In this document: positions 44,434-53,975 of the stretch, piece by piece
Layout of the letters: the number at the start of each line of letters is the position of its first letter
How positions within the stretch are numbered: position 1 is the first letter of the stretch
NCBI RefSeq assembly: GCF_027922305.1
Contig: NZ_BSFK01000016.1
Coordinates: 802,565-866,564 of the forward strand
Source of the DNA: Methylopila jiangsuensis
GTDB lineage: Bacteria > Pseudomonadota > Alphaproteobacteria > Rhizobiales > Methylopilaceae
Reading direction: 5' to 3'
DNA length: 64,000 bases
Notes under the pieces: generated by a model
What the model was told of the DNA's origin: nothing
What the model saw: only the letters and a program-made list of their open reading frames with translations
The model's database searches: none
Program-made: the position numbers and the translations under genes

Positions 44434-44760
44434 ATGCTCAAGGACAGGATGAAGGCGCCGCTGTTCGCCGCCGCGCTGGCGATCGGCGCGGCCGGGGTCG
44501 TTGCGGGCCCTGCGATGGCGCAGACCAGCGACAAGGCGACCTCCACCGGCGATCGCGAGCACGGCAAGGATCGGGAGCAGATGGACAAAGCCCGTCAGGA
44601 CGCGCCGGCCGCCGCCGGATCGTCCATGGGGGGCGAAGCGGCGGACAAGTCCGGCGCCCGGTCCCGCAACGGCGACGCGGCGACCGACAGCGGCCCGAAA
44701 AAGCAGGGCGCGCCCATGACGCCCGCGCCCAAGACGCCGGCGCCGACCCAGAACCAGTAA
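44434..44760 (+). CDS. Small exported hydrophilic protein
   Basis: The 108-residue protein has a clear signal peptide (APLFAAALAIGAAGVVAGP, cleavage after AMA). The mature part is charged, low-complexity and disordered-looking (GDREHGKDREQMDKARQD) and ends in a proline-rich PAPKTPAPTQNQ. The family is unknown. GGGAGA precedes the ATG, and a strong terminator follows the stop. Confidence 0.8.
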   Translation: MLKDRMKAPLFAAALAIGAAGVVAGPAMAQTSDKATSTGDREHGKDREQMDKARQDAPAAAGSSMGGEAADKSGARSRNGDAATDSGPKKQGAPMTPAPKTPAPTQNQ

Positions 44761-44771
44761 ACCGCACATAA

Positions 44772-44807
44772 AAAACCCCCGCCGGATGGCCATCCGGCGG
44801 GGGTTTT
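44772..44807. terminator. Bidirectional Rho-independent terminator
   Basis: An uninterrupted 18-base perfect inverted repeat, AAAACCCCCGCCGGATGG and its complement, ends in TTTT on both strands. It lies between the convergent secreted-protein and holin-like genes and serves both. Confidence 0.93.
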
Positions 44808-44828
44808 CCGTTCGGAGCAGGCGGCTTT

Positions 44829-45278
44829 TCAGAGCCTGCGGCCCAGCACCACGCCGGCCAGGGCGGCCAGCAGCACCACGTTGAGGCTGCGCGCGCGGGA
44901 CGGCGGACCGGCGGGCAGGCCGCGAGACGGCGCCGCCGACGACAGCGTGTCCGAGACCGTGTCGCGCGCGGCGCGCAGGCCGGAGCTCACCTGCGCCATC
45001 ACCGGAGGCGGGGAGGCGCGTCGCGGCTTGGAGCCGGCGACCAGCGCGAACACGCCCGCCAGCGCCAGCAGCGTTCCGCCGATCGCGCCCGCCGCGCCCG
45101 CCGCGCCGAGATGCGGCGCCAGCACGAAGCCGAGCGCCACCAGCAGGGCGGCGACGGCGAAGAAGGCGAGCACGCCCGCGACCGCGTAGAAGGCGATCGA
45201 CCGCTTGAGCCGCTGGATGCGCAGCCCGACGTCAAGCGTCGCGAAGCCGACGCCGGCCTTGACCAGCGTGCGCCACAT
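44829..45278 (-). CDS. Holin-like / YqjE-type membrane protein
   Basis: The 149-residue protein has two strong transmembrane segments (IAFYAVAGVLAFFAVAALLVALGFVLA in parts; GAAGAIGGTLLALAGVFALVAG) and a hydrophobic C-terminus (NVVLLAALAGVVLGRRL). It resembles the putative holin-superfamily / YqjE proteins that follow YqjD-type genes. ATG 45278 overlaps the preceding stop (ATGA), so the frame's upstream extension is spurious. It is probably a cell-envelope stress protein, not a phage holin. Confidence 0.8.
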   Translation of the reverse strand: MWRTLVKAGVGFATLDVGLRIQRLKRSIAFYAVAGVLAFFAVAALLVALGFVLAPHLGAAGAAGAIGGTLLALAGVFALVAGSKPRRASPPPVMAQVSSGLRAARDTVSDTLSSAAPSRGLPAGPPSRARSLNVVLLAALAGVVLGRRL

Positions 45279-45553
45279 CAGCGGCGTCCGAAGGTGCCCA
45301 CCACATACCCGACGCCGAGCGCGATCAGGACGGCGGTGAAGGGGTTCTGCTCGATGGAGGCGCTGACCTCGTCGGCGGCGTTCACCGCCTTGTCGCGGGC
45401 GACGTTGGCGGCGGTCTCGGCGGCGTTGCGCGCGGTGGCGGCGCCGTCGGCCACCAGCGTGGACAGGGTTTCGGTCAGGCGCGCCACGTCCTCGCGCAGC
45501 GCCGCGATGTCGTTCTCGAGCTGGGCGGCGTTGGAGCCGTTGGTCTCGGCCAT
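45278..45553 (-). CDS. YqjD/ElaB-like DUF883 protein
   Basis: The 91-residue protein has a coiled-coil N-terminal half (LENDIAALREDVARLTETLSTLV, then NAAETAANVARDKAVNAADEV) and a C-terminal membrane anchor FTAVLIALGVGYVVGTFGRR. This is the DUF883 layout; E. coli YqjD and ElaB are membrane-anchored ribosome-associated proteins of stationary phase. It is coupled to the downstream YqjE-like gene. Confidence 0.9.
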   Translation of the reverse strand: MAETNGSNAAQLENDIAALREDVARLTETLSTLVADGAATARNAAETAANVARDKAVNAADEVSASIEQNPFTAVLIALGVGYVVGTFGRR

Positions 45554-45824
45554 GATGACTTCTCCTGAAACTGTGCGGCGGTCGTCCGCGCCGCATCGAC
45601 GGCGCGCCGGATGGAAAGATGGGGCGCGCCGTCCGTTCGTCGAGCGGCGGCGCGCTGTCGCGGGGATGCTTCGGCGCGGCGACGATGAGGTTCATCGCGC
45701 GGCCAACGTGGAGGACGGCCGCATGGGGCGGGAGCCGTGAGCGGGGACGCCGCGCGAGCTGACGAAGGCAGCCTCCCGAACCGTTCGGTCGCGCAGGAGG
45801 CGCGGCTTGTTGCGCCCGTCATCT

Positions 45825-46223
45825 TCATCGCATTCTGTAAGTGTCTGATACGCCACCGAGCGATCCAACCGAAACTGAAACTCTTTCGGTTCCGGTGGAA
45901 AAAGAAACATTGTAATGATATATCCCAAAGATAATGGATAAATCAATTACTGGAACTATAGAGCAGCAATCCGAGGCCGAATTATCGTTTTCGTCTTTCT
46001 GGCTTGAGTATGAATTTTTTGTATAATTCTTGTAGTAGTTCTTAATGGCGATGCTCTCGGCGGCCTTGCTGTCGATTGCGTTGTACAGGTTGACGCTGAT
46101 GACGGTCGCCCATGTAGCGAACACGGCGAGCAGGGCAGCCTTCGCCGGGCGCCTCATCGAAGTCGTCCCGTCCGCCCGTATCGTGAGGGTGTCTGGTTCA
46201 TGGCAGGCTTTCGTGGTCGTCAT
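45825..46223 (-). CDS. Possible small membrane protein of unusual composition
   Basis: The 132-codon frame from ATG 46223 is not recognised. It has one hydrophobic segment (AKAALLAVFATWATVISVNLYNAI) followed by a Ser/Asn/Tyr-rich region (KNYYKNYTKNSYSSQKDEND). Its 3' two-thirds are clearly AT-richer than the host genes around it. It could be a recently acquired gene or a chance frame. No partner genes suggest a role. Confidence 0.35.
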   Translation of the reverse strand: MTTTKACHEPDTLTIRADGTTSMRRPAKAALLAVFATWATVISVNLYNAIDSKAAESIAIKNYYKNYTKNSYSSQKDENDNSASDCCSIVPVIDLSIIFGIYHYNVSFSTGTERVSVSVGSLGGVSDTYRMR

Positions 46224-46322
46224 GACGCTGAGTTCGGATCGCGACAGGCAGTGATCCACCAGCCCCGGCGGGACGGGTGGATCATGCGGGTCAGTTTTTT
46301 CCGGACATGACCGGCGGGCGCC

Positions 46323-47036
46323 TCAGGAGGCGCGGGCGCGCTGGCCGAACAGCACCTTCTGGGCCTCCTTGTCCGCCGACAGATCGAGCGGCTTCTCGCC
46401 GTCCACCTTCACGTCGAGGCCGCGGCGCACGGCGGGGCGGGCGAGCAGCGTGTCGAGCCAGCGCTTCACATGGGGGAATTCGGCGATGTCCTGGCCCTGC
46501 CGCTCCCACAGGGTCGCCCAGCCCACCGTCGCGATGTCGGCGATGGAATAGTCGCCGGCCAGGAACTCCCGGTCCTTGAGCCGTTCGTTCAGCACGCCGT
46601 AGAGCCGGTGGGTCTCGTTGGTGTAGCGGTCGATGGCGTAAGGCAGTTTCTCGGGCGCGTATTGCCGGAAATGATGCGTCTGCCCGAGCATGGGGCCGAA
46701 GCCGCCCATCTGCCAGAACAGCCACTCGTCCGTCTCGACCCGGGCGCGCTCGTCGGTCGGGTAGAGCTTGCCCGTCTTGCGGCCGAGATACTGCAGGATC
46801 GCGCCGGACTCGAACACGGAGATCGGCGCGCCGCCGGGACCGTCGGGATCGATGATGGCGGGCATCTTGTTGTTGGGCGAGATCGCGAGGAACTCCGGCT
46901 TGAACTGGTCGCCTCGGCCGATGTTCACCACCCTGAGCGCATAGGGCAGGCCGAGCTCCTCCAGCGCGATGGTGATTTTCCAGCCGTTCGGGGTCGGCCA
47001 GTAGAACAGTTCGATCGGGGTTGCGGCGTCGGTCAT
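46323..47036 (-). CDS. Glutathione S-transferase (Nu-class/YfcG-like)
   Basis: The 237-residue protein has an N-terminal thioredoxin-like domain with FYWPTPNGWKITIALEELGL (the TPNGxK signature of the YfcG/YghU group), NNKMPAIIDPDG and VFESGAILQYLGRKTG. The C-terminal helical domain carries ERLKDREFLAGDYSIADIAT. It uses glutathione or glutathione disulfide for disulfide-bond reduction or peroxide removal. It is a single gene with its own promoter region. Confidence 0.93.
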   Translation of the reverse strand: MTDAATPIELFYWPTPNGWKITIALEELGLPYALRVVNIGRGDQFKPEFLAISPNNKMPAIIDPDGPGGAPISVFESGAILQYLGRKTGKLYPTDERARVETDEWLFWQMGGFGPMLGQTHHFRQYAPEKLPYAIDRYTNETHRLYGVLNERLKDREFLAGDYSIADIATVGWATLWERQGQDIAEFPHVKRWLDTLLARPAVRRGLDVKVDGEKPLDLSADKEAQKVLFGQRARAS

Positions 47037-47465
47037 CTCGACCTCCTGAAGGCTGGAAGCGTCCCGCGCTCAAGCTAAGCCCGCGTGGACAGGGAACAAG
47101 GGAACGAGGCCTCGATCTATAAAAATATAAAAAACATGGATTGAGTAGATTTATGTTGACGCCGCCCCTTCGCCGGCGCCACAGTGAGCCCATGCCGGGT
47201 TCATGGCGAAACCGGCCGCGGCTTTTGACGGAGCAGCTTGCGCCGCGTCACCAATCGCTAAAGCGCCACGACGCGTGCCGAGCGCTTCGTGGTCTCCACG
47301 AAGGATCGTCATGTCTGTCATCTCGACTCCCCTGTCCCGACTTCACGCCCGGCTCCGGCCGGCGACGGGCCGATGTAGCGGCCGCGCCTGACGCGGTTAT
47401 CGGTCCGCTGTCGGCCTGGGCCGGGCGGTTTTTCAGATGTGGACGATGGGTTGGAGGCCGGGCCG
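47037..47465. other. Intergenic region, no confident gene
   Basis: These 429 bases separate the GST gene from a small plus-strand gene. A short frame from ATG 47311 (26 codons) is too weak to call. The AT-rich stretch near 47,115-47,155 (TATAAAAATATAAAAAAC) is a likely GST promoter region. Confidence 0.4.
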
Positions 47466-47663
47466 ATGAGCTCTGCGTTCGTGATCGAGGTGCGCGGCCG
47501 TCAGGCCGGGGTCGTGGTCCGTGAGGACCGTGGCGGTTTCCGTTTCTTCGCGGCGATCCGGGAGGCCTTCCCGCTGGAGGGCCAGTCCTTCGCCAGCGCC
47601 GCGCAGGCCAACCGGGCGGTCCGCGACCGCCTGAGCCGCGCCGGCCGGCGCGAACCGATCTGA
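47466..47663 (+). CDS. Small hypothetical protein (65 aa)
   Basis: The protein starts at ATG 47466, which has GGAGG about 8 bases upstream. It reads SSAFVIEVRGRQAGVVVRED, then FRFFAAIREAFPLEGQSFAS and an RAVRDRLSRAG end: a compact alpha-beta pattern with no cysteine or membrane segment. The family is unknown. A terminator follows at 47,718. Confidence 0.7.
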   Translation: MSSAFVIEVRGRQAGVVVREDRGGFRFFAAIREAFPLEGQSFASAAQANRAVRDRLSRAGRREPI

Positions 47664-47717
47664 GGAGGTTGGACGAACTCTCTGCTTTTCTCTCTCTCGT
47701 GTGCGCTTCCAGACTTC

Positions 47718-47744
47718 AGGCCGTCCTCCGGGACGGCCTTTTTT
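47718..47744 (+). terminator. Rho-independent terminator
   Basis: Stem AGGCCGTCC / GGACGGCCT with a 4-base loop, followed by TTTTTT. It lies 54 bases after the stop of the 65-aa gene. Confidence 0.9.
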
Positions 47745-47907
47745 CGTCCGCTCAGAAAAGCTGAACGCCGCGTTCAGGCGGCCATGCGCGGGAGCAAGGC
47801 GGGTATGCGACTTAAGGCGTAGTCTGTTGGCATTTGGCATGCCAGATTCCGGCTCATGAAACGCGCGCCCATGGAGAGCGCGCCCCCGGACCCGAAGGAC
47901 CGCCGTC

Positions 47908-48054
47908 ATGACCGCTCTTGCGCACACCGTTTCCGTCGTCGCCAACGCCCCCGCCACCCTGCTGGCGCGCGTCTGGGCCGAGATCCAAGCCTTCTTCGAG
48001 GAGGCTCACGCCGCCAACGTCCGCACCGGCCGCGAGGAGCCGTTCGGCCTCTGA
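47908..48054 (+). CDS. Very small protein (48 aa)
   Basis: ATG 47908 to TGA 48054 encodes TALAHTVSVVANAPATLLARV followed by WAEIQAFFEEAHAANVRTGR and EEPFGL: an amphipathic helix-like peptide with a charged tail. A clear terminator hairpin follows 33 bases later, as expected for a real transcript. The family is unknown, and the frame is below usual length cut-offs. Confidence 0.5.
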   Translation: MTALAHTVSVVANAPATLLARVWAEIQAFFEEAHAANVRTGREEPFGL

Positions 48055-48087
48055 CGCCTCCGGCGTCGTTGTCCGGCGACGCGACGG

Positions 48088-48123
48088 AAAAGGCCCGCTC
48101 CCGACGCCGGGGGCGGGCCTTTT
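48088..48123 (+). terminator. Rho-independent terminator
   Basis: Stem AAAAGGCCCGCTCCC pairs with GGGGGCGGGCCTTTT (one G-T pair) around a short loop, then T-rich sequence. It lies between the 48-aa gene and the convergent EthD gene and may work for both. Confidence 0.85.
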
Positions 48124-48140
48124 CGTTGGGCGGACGGGCG

Positions 48141-48449
48141 TCAGCCCTCGGTCGAATCGAGGTGCAGGATCGTGGCGTCGCCGCCGGTGTTGTAGTTCGG
48201 GATGTCGGCCACCGCCGCCTGGCCCTCGGGCGAACCGAGCGCGGCGTTGATGGCGTCCAGGCTGTCGAAGGTCCCGACGAACACCCAGAAGAAGGCGCCC
48301 TCCGAGCCGTCGAGGCTGGTGGCGGGGCCGAAGCTGCAGCCGCGCAGGCCGGGCATCTTCTCGACCAGCGGCATGTGGACCTCGCGGAAATGCCGGTCGA
48401 AATGCGCCGGGTCGGCGGGCGTCTTGTACATGACGATGAGCTTGCTCAC
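48141..48449 (-). CDS. EthD family protein
   Basis: The 102-residue protein has the ferredoxin-like EthD/ABM fold pattern: KLIVMYKTPADPAHFDRHFREVHMPLVEKMPGL in parts, then FFWVFVGTFDSLDAINAALGSPEGQAA and a conserved end. The start is GTG 48449 (SKLIVMY). Members are small cofactor-free proteins linked to oxidation pathways; the reaction is unknown here. Confidence 0.88.
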   Translation of the reverse strand: MSKLIVMYKTPADPAHFDRHFREVHMPLVEKMPGLRGCSFGPATSLDGSEGAFFWVFVGTFDSLDAINAALGSPEGQAAVADIPNYNTGGDATILHLDSTEG

Positions 48450-48600
48450 AGGCGTTTCCTCTCGGTTCGTGGCCGCACGGGCGGCGAGGCAGACATAGTG
48501 CCCGCGGGCGTCGCGGTCACGACGGCGGCCCCGCACGGTTTACAGGGCGCCCCTGCGCCGCTAACAGTCGCGGCCCAATCCACCGGGAGCACGAACGGCC

Positions 48601-49732
48601 ATGCGCGCCGAGATCGAGACCCTCGTTCAGGACATCGAGCAGTCAGTCGGGCTGCTGAGGAGGCATCTTTGACTGGGATGCTTCACGGGCCAAACTGGAC
48701 GAGCTGAACCACATCGCTGAAGACCCGACCCTCTGGGACGACCCGGAGCGGGCGCAGAAGGTCATGCGCGAGCGCACCTCGCTCGAGGACGCCATGTCCG
48801 GCGTCGTGCGCATCGAAGCCGACCTCAAGGACAATCTGGAGCTGATCGAGCTCGGCGAGATGGAGGACGACCAGGGCGTCGTCGCCGACGCCGAGGCGGC
48901 CTTACGCGCGCTCAAGGACGAGGCGGCGCGGCGCCAGCTCGAATCGCTGATCTCGGGCGAGGCCGACGGCTTCGACACCTTCCTGGAGGTGCATCCGGGC
49001 GCCGGCGGCACCGAGAGCCAGGACTGGGCCGAAATGCTGCTGCGCATGTACACCCGCTGGGCGGAGCGGCGCGGCTTCAAGATCGACGTCATCGACCATC
49101 AGAACGGCGAGCAGGCGGGCATCAAGTCCGCCACGCTGCAGATCAAGGGCCACAACGCCTACGGCTGGCTGAAGACCGAGGCGGGCGTCCACCGGCTGGT
49201 GCGCATCTCGCCGTTCGATTCGAACGCGCGGCGCCAGACCAGCTTCGCCTCCATCGACGTCTACCCGGTCATCGACGACTCGATCAAAATCGACATCAAC
49301 GAGGCCGACGTGCGCGTGGACACCATGCGCTCCGGCGGCGCTGGCGGCCAGCACGTCAACAAGACGGAGTCGGCGGTGCGCCTCGTGCACAACCCGACCG
49401 GCATCATGGTGGTGAGCCAGGGCGACCGCTCCCAGCACAAGAACCGCGCCACGGCGTGGGACATGCTGCGGGCCAAGCTCTACGAGGCGGAGCTGAAGCG
49501 CCGGGAGGCGGAGGCGGCGGCGGACCAGGCGGCCAAGACCGACATCGGCTGGGGCCACCAGATCCGCTCCTATGTGCTGCAGCCTTACCAGCTCGTGAAG
49601 GACCTGCGCACCGGCCACACCTCCACCTCGCCTCAGGACGTGCTGGACGGCGATCTGGACGGCTTCATGGAGGCGACGCTCGCCCAGCGCGCCTATGGCG
49701 GCGCGCCCGAGGGCGTCGAGGACGTGGACTGA
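48601..49732 (+). CDS. prfB: Peptide chain release factor 2, programmed +1 frameshift
   Basis: Translation starts at ATG 48601 and runs 23 codons to CTT 48667-48669, where an in-frame TGA (48670-48672) lies after AGGAGGCATCTTTGAC. This is the classic RF2 autoregulatory site with an internal Shine-Dalgarno sequence and CTT-TGA-C. Skipping T48670 continues as DWDASRAKLDELNHI to 49,732, giving about 376 aa. Later come the stop-recognition motif ISPFDSN and the catalytic SGGAGGQHVNKTESA (GGQ). RF2 ends translation at TGA and TAA. Low RF2 raises frameshifting and restores its level. Confidence 0.96.
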
Positions 49733-49759
49733 CGACCTTTTCCGGAAAGTGACGCTGGC

Positions 49760-49838
49760 GCCGTCATGCCCGCGCGAAGACGCGGGCATGACGGCGGTTC
49801 GAGACGCGAATTTCCGCAATCTCAAACGGGCTTGCAGC
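49760..49838. repeat. Dispersed palindromic repeat, copy 1
   Basis: The perfect inverted repeat GCCGTCATGCCCGCG / CGCGGGCATGACGGC (49,760-49,795) is followed by GGTTCGAGACGCGAATTTCC and CAAACGGG. The same composite (GCGGGCATGACGG, then a GTT-G-CGCG stretch, then AAACGGG) recurs near 54,505 and 62,515. The palindrome may also terminate prfB. Confidence 0.75.
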
Positions 49839-49870
49839 GCCGTGTCCGCAGGAAAGATAGGCGGTTGACA

Positions 49871-49912
49871 GCGATCGTTTCGTAAGTGAGTGTTTACTCA
49901 CGAAACGATCGC
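49871..49912. promoter_or_regulatory. Nested palindromic operator before the acyltransferase-fusion gene
   Basis: The outer perfect 13-base arms GCGATCGTTTCGT / ACGAAACGATCGC enclose an inner GTGAGTgtttACTCAC. The two dyads are offset by 2 bases. The inner one resembles TetR-family sites. It lies 15 bases before ATG 49928 and the operon contains its own TetR gene, so autoregulation is likely. Confidence 0.75.
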
Positions 49913-49927
49913 TCAAGGCGCGCCCCC

Positions 49928-52900
49928 ATGCTGCTCGACCTGCTCCGCTCCCGCCGCTTCGCGCCGCTGTTCTGGTGCCAGCTGTTCGCGGCGTTCAACG
50001 ACAACTTCGTCAAGAACGCGCTCGCCATCCTGGTGCTGTTCCACATCGGCGGCGAGCACGGCCCGGCGCTGGTGACGCTCGCCGGCGCGCTGTTCATCCT
50101 GCCGTTCTTCCTGGTGTCGGCGCTCGGCGGCGAACTGGCCGACCGCTACGACAAGGCGCTGGTCGCCCGGCGCACCAAGCTCGCGGAGATCGCGGTCGCG
50201 GCGCTGGCCGGCCTCGGCTTCATCCTCGGCTCCACAACGCTGCTGTTCGTGGCGCTGACGCTGACCGGCGTGGTGTCGGCCCTGTTCGGCCCGGTCAAAT
50301 ACGGCATCCTGCCCGACCATCTGAAGCGGGAGGAACTGGTCGGCGGCAACGCCCTGATCGAGACCGCCACCTTCATGGCGATCCTCGCCGGCACGGTGGG
50401 CGGCGGGCTGATGGTGGCCCATGCGAGCCCCTGGGCCATCGCCGCGCTGACGCTCGTCATCTCGGTCGCGGCCTACGCCTGCGCAAGGCTCATCCCGCCC
50501 ACGGGCGAGCGGGCGCCGGACCTCGTGATCGAGCGCAACGTGCTGAAGAGCGCCTTCGCGCTTCTGAAAGACCTGAAGGCCCAGCCCCGCGCCTGGATCG
50601 CCTCGGTGGCGGTGAGCTGGTTCTGGCTGGTGGGCGCGGTGACGCTGTCGCTGATGCCGCCGCTGGTGAAGGACCAGATCGGCGGCGCCGAGAGCGTGGT
50701 CAGCCTGTTTCTGGTGGTGTTCACGGTCGGGGTCGCGCTTGGCTCCATGGCGGCGGCGAAGCTGTCGCACGGCCGCATCCTGCTGGCGCTGACGCCGGTC
50801 GCGGGCGTCGTCATCGGGCTTGCGGCGCTCGATCTCGGGCTGGCGGCCTGGGGCCGCGTTCCGGGGCCGAACCCGCTCGGCTGGCTGGACGTGGCGTCAT
50901 CGCCCGGGCGCTGGCGCATTCTCGGCGACCTGCTGCTGCTGGCGGCCGCCGGCGGCCTGTTCGTGGTGCCGGCCTTCGCCTTCCTGCAGGCGGAGGCGGG
51001 CGAGGCCCGGCGCGCCCGGGTGGTGGCGGCCAACAACGTGCTGAACTCCGCCTTCATGGTGGCGGGCTCGCTGGTGGTGGTCGGCCTGCAGGCCGCGGGC
51101 GTGGGCACGCCGGCGCTGTTCGTGCTGGTCGGCCTCGCCACCCTCGTCGCGGCCTGGCTGCTCGGCCGCACGCTGCCGGGCTCGCTGCTGCGCGACGCCG
51201 TGCATCTCCTGTTCCAGATCCTGTTCCGGGTGGAGGTGAAGGGCATGGAGAACCTCGCCAACGCCGGGCCGAAGGCGGTGATCGCGGTCAACCACACCAG
51301 TCTGCTGGACGCGCCGCTGGTGATGTCGCTGCTCGCCGACGATCCGGTGTTCGCGGTGGACAGCGGCATCGCCACCCGCTGGTGGGTGCGGCCGTTCCTC
51401 AAGATGGTGCGGGCCTACCCCATGGACCCGACCCGGCCGCTCGCCACCCGCGCGCTCATCAATCTGGTGAAGGAGGGCAACCGCCTCGTCATCTTCCCGG
51501 AGGGCCGCATCACGGTCACCGGCTCGATGATGAAGGTCTACGACGGCTCGGCGCTGATCGCCGACAAGGCCGACGCCCCCGTGATCCCGGTGCGGATCGA
51601 GGGGCTGGACCGCTCGCCCGCCTCCTATCTCTCGCGCCGGCAGATCGCCAAGCGGCTGTTCCCCAAGGTGCGCGTCACCATCCTGCCGCCCGAGAAGCTG
51701 CAGGTGGACCAGACGCTGGTGGGGCGCAGGCGGCGCCGGGCCGCGGGCGCGGCGCTCACCGACCTGATGGCGAAGATGACGTTCGACACCACGCCCATCG
51801 ACCGCACGCTGGACGAGGCCGTGGTGGCCGCCGCCCGCGCGGAAGGCTTCGGCCGGATCGCGGTGGAGGACGCGCTCGGGACCAGGCTCAGCTACCGCAT
51901 GCTGCTGGCCGGCGCCTCGGCGCTGGGCTCGAAGATCGAGCGCTTCACCGCCGAGGGCGAGACGGTGGGCGTGCTGCTGCCCAACGCCGCCGGCGTCGCG
52001 GTCACGCTGCTGGCGCTCCACCGCACGGGCCGGGTCCCGGCGATGCTGAACTACACCGCCGGCCCCGCGAACCTCGTGTCCGCCTGCGTGGCGGCGGAGG
52101 TGAAGACCGTGCTCACCTCCCGCGCCTTCATCGACAAGGCGCGCCTGACCCGCGAGGAGCAGGCGCTGAAGGAGACCACGCGGCTGGTCTATCTGGAGGA
52201 CGTGCGGGCGGAGATCGGCCTCGCCGACCGGCTGCGCGGGCTGTGGCGCGCGGCGCAGGCGCGCGCCGGCGATCCGGACGCGCCCGCGGCGGTGCTGTTC
52301 ACCTCGGGCTCGGAGGGCGCGCCCAAGGGCGTGGTTCTCACCCACCGCAACCTGCTCGCCAATGTGGCGCAGGTGGCGGCGCGGATCGACTTCGGCCCGG
52401 CGGACATCGTGTTCAATGTGCTGCCGGTGTTCCACGCCTTCGGGCTGACGGGCGGCCTGCTGCTGCCGCTGGTCTCGGGGGTGAAGACCTTCCTCTATCC
52501 GTCGCCGCTGCACTACCGGATCGTGCCGGAAATGGTCTACGCCGCCAACGCCACGGTTCTGTTCGGCACGGACACCTTCCTCGCCGGCTACGCCCGCGCG
52601 GCGCATCCTTATGACTTCCGTTCGCTGCGCTTCGTGGTGGCGGGGGCCGAGGCGGTGAAGCCCGAGACCCGCAAGGTCTGGGCGGAGAAGTTCGGCCTGC
52701 GCATCTTCGAGGGCTACGGCATCACCGAGGCGTCGCCGGTCGCGGCGGTCAACACGCCCATGTTCAACCGCCCCGGCACGGTCGGCCGGCTGCTGCCGGG
52801 CGTGGAGCACCGGCTGGAGCCGGTGGAGGGCGTCGAGGACGGCGGCCGTCTCCACATCCGCGGCCCGAACGTCATGGCCGGCTACCTCAAGGTGGAGAAG

Positions 52901-53323
52901 CCCGGCGTGCTGGAGCGGCCGGAAGGCGGCTGGCACGACACCGGCGACATCGTGGCGATCGACGACGAGGGCTACGTGGCCATCAAGGGCCGGGCCAAGC
53001 GCTTCGCCAAGATCGCGGGCGAGATGGTGTCGCTCGCCGCGGTGGAGGGGGTCGCGGCCGGGCTCTGGCCGGACGCGGCGCATGCCGCCGCCACCGCCCC
53101 GGACCCGCGCAAGGGCGAGCGGGTGGTGCTGGTGACGACGCAGCCGGGCGCCGACCGCCGCGCGCTGCAGGAGGCGGTGAAGCGCGCCGGCCTGCCCGAC
53201 CTCGCGGCGCCGGCGGAGATCAAGGTGGTGGACAGGCTGCCGCTGCTCGGCACGGGCAAGACCGACTATGTGGCCGTGAAGCGGCTGGCGGCGGAGCCTG
53301 CGGCGGGGGAGGGCGCGTCGTGA
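49928..53323 (+). CDS. aas: LplT-PlsC-Aas fusion: lysophospholipid transporter / acyltransferase / acyl-ACP synthetase
   Basis: The 1,131-residue three-part protein comprises: residues 1-420, an MFS-type lysophospholipid flippase ([34 protein letters not shown]); about 430-610, a PlsC-type acyltransferase ([12 protein letters not shown] with HxxxxD, then [16 protein letters not shown]); and the remainder, an AMP-forming ligase ([57 protein letters not shown]). It re-imports and re-acylates lysophospholipids at the inner membrane. ATG 49928 begins the transporter; the 14 codons before it overlap the operator. The TetR gene overlaps its end by 4 bases. Confidence 0.93.
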   Translation: MLLDLLRSRRFAPLFWCQLFAAFNDNFVKNALAILVLFHIGGEHGPALVTLAGALFILPFFLVSALGGELADRYDKALVARRTKLAEIAVAALAGLGFILGSTTLLFVALTLTGVVSALFGPVKYGILPDHLKREELVGGNALIETATFMAILAGTVGGGLMVAHASPWAIAALTLVISVAAYACARLIPPTGERAPDLVIERNVLKSAFALLKDLKAQPRAWIASVAVSWFWLVGAVTLSLMPPLVKDQIGGAESVVSLFLVVFTVGVALGSMAAAKLSHGRILLALTPVAGVVIGLAALDLGLAAWGRVPGPNPLGWLDVASSPGRWRILGDLLLLAAAGGLFVVPAFAFLQAEAGEARRARVVAANNVLNSAFMVAGSLVVVGLQAAGVGTPALFVLVGLATLVAAWLLGRTLPGSLLRDAVHLLFQILFRVEVKGMENLANAGPKAVIAVNHTSLLDAPLVMSLLADDPVFAVDSGIATRWWVRPFLKMVRAYPMDPTRPLATRALINLVKEGNRLVIFPEGRITVTGSMMKVYDGSALIADKADAPVIPVRIEGLDRSPASYLSRRQIAKRLFPKVRVTILPPEKLQVDQTLVGRRRRRAAGAALTDLMAKMTFDTTPIDRTLDEAVVAAARAEGFGRIAVEDALGTRLSYRMLLAGASALGSKIERFTAEGETVGVLLPNAAGVAVTLLALHRTGRVPAMLNYTAGPANLVSACVAAEVKTVLTSRAFIDKARLTREEQALKETTRLVYLEDVRAEIGLADRLRGLWRAAQARAGDPDAPAAVLFTSGSEGAPKGVVLTHRNLLANVAQVAARIDFGPADIVFNVLPVFHAFGLTGGLLLPLVSGVKTFLYPSPLHYRIVPEMVYAANATVLFGTDTFLAGYARAAHPYDFRSLRFVVAGAEAVKPETRKVWAEKFGLRIFEGYGITEASPVAAVNTPMFNRPGTVGRLLPGVEHRLEPVEGVEDGGRLHIRGPNVMAGYLKVEKPGVLERPEGGWHDTGDIVAIDDEGYVAIKGRAKRFAKIAGEMVSLAAVEGVAAGLWPDAAHAAATAPDPRKGERVVLVTTQPGADRRALQEAVKRAGLPDLAAPAEIKVVDRLPLLGTGKTDYVAVKRLAAEPAAGEGAS

Positions 53324-53895
53324 GCGCGCCCAGAGCCGCCGACACCCGCGGCCGCATCGAGGCGGCGGCGCTGAAGCTGTTCGCGGAGAAGGGGGTGGAG
53401 GGGACCTCCACCCGCGAGATCGCGAAGGCGGTCGGCGTCACCGAAGGCGCGCTCTACCGCCATTTCGCCTCCAAGGACGAGCTGGCGCGGGCGCTGTTCC
53501 AGAACCGTTACGCCCGCTTCGCCCGGGAGGTCGCGGCGATCGACGCCCGCGAGGCGCCCTTCGCGGACAAGGCGCGGCGGCTGGTGGCCATGTTCTACGC
53601 CGCCTTCGATCAGGACCCGGACGGCTTCGTCTATGTGCTGATCGGCCAGCACGACCACCTGCGCGATGTGCCGCCCGATCCGGCGGAGAACGCGGTGGCG
53701 GCGCTCGCCGCGCTGTTCGCCGGCGCCATGGCGCGGGGCGACCTGCCCGAGGGCGATCCGGAGCTCGCGACCGCGCTCGCGCTCGGGCTGGTGCTGCAGC
53801 CGGCGGTGTTCCGCATCTATGGCCGCCTGCGGGCGCCGCTGTCGGCCCACGTCGAGACGGTGTCCGATGCGGTGCTGCGGGCGATCGGCGGATAG
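53320..53895 (+). CDS. TetR-family regulator
   Basis: In this 191-residue protein, the N-terminal TetR helix-turn-helix reads [46 protein letters not shown] in parts. The C-terminal ligand domain is helical. The start GTG 53320 overlaps the fusion gene's stop (GTGA). It probably represses this operon through the nested palindrome at 49,871 in response to an acyl-chain or lysolipid signal; the ligand is a guess. Confidence 0.93.
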   Translation: MSAPRAADTRGRIEAAALKLFAEKGVEGTSTREIAKAVGVTEGALYRHFASKDELARALFQNRYARFAREVAAIDAREAPFADKARRLVAMFYAAFDQDPDGFVYVLIGQHDHLRDVPPDPAENAVAALAALFAGAMARGDLPEGDPELATALALGLVLQPAVFRIYGRLRAPLSAHVETVSDAVLRAIGG

Positions 53896-53975
53896 GCCCG
53901 GCGCCTGTCCCGCGCTATAACCCCGGCCCCAAGGCGCGCCGGGAACGGCCGGCGCGTTCCCGGAGGACACGACCC

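Noticed and set aside
44829-45278. Prophage lysis holin
   Set aside because: The holin-like protein is coupled to a DUF883/YqjD-like gene in host DNA with no lysin or phage genes nearby. The YqjE-type envelope protein reading fits better.
49975-53083. Very long open frames (879 and 728 codons) overlapping the lipid-repair fusion gene in other frames
   Set aside because: The proteins are Arg/Gly/Ala- or His/Arg-rich with no domain pattern, as expected from high-GC third-position bias. The fusion gene explains the DNA fully.
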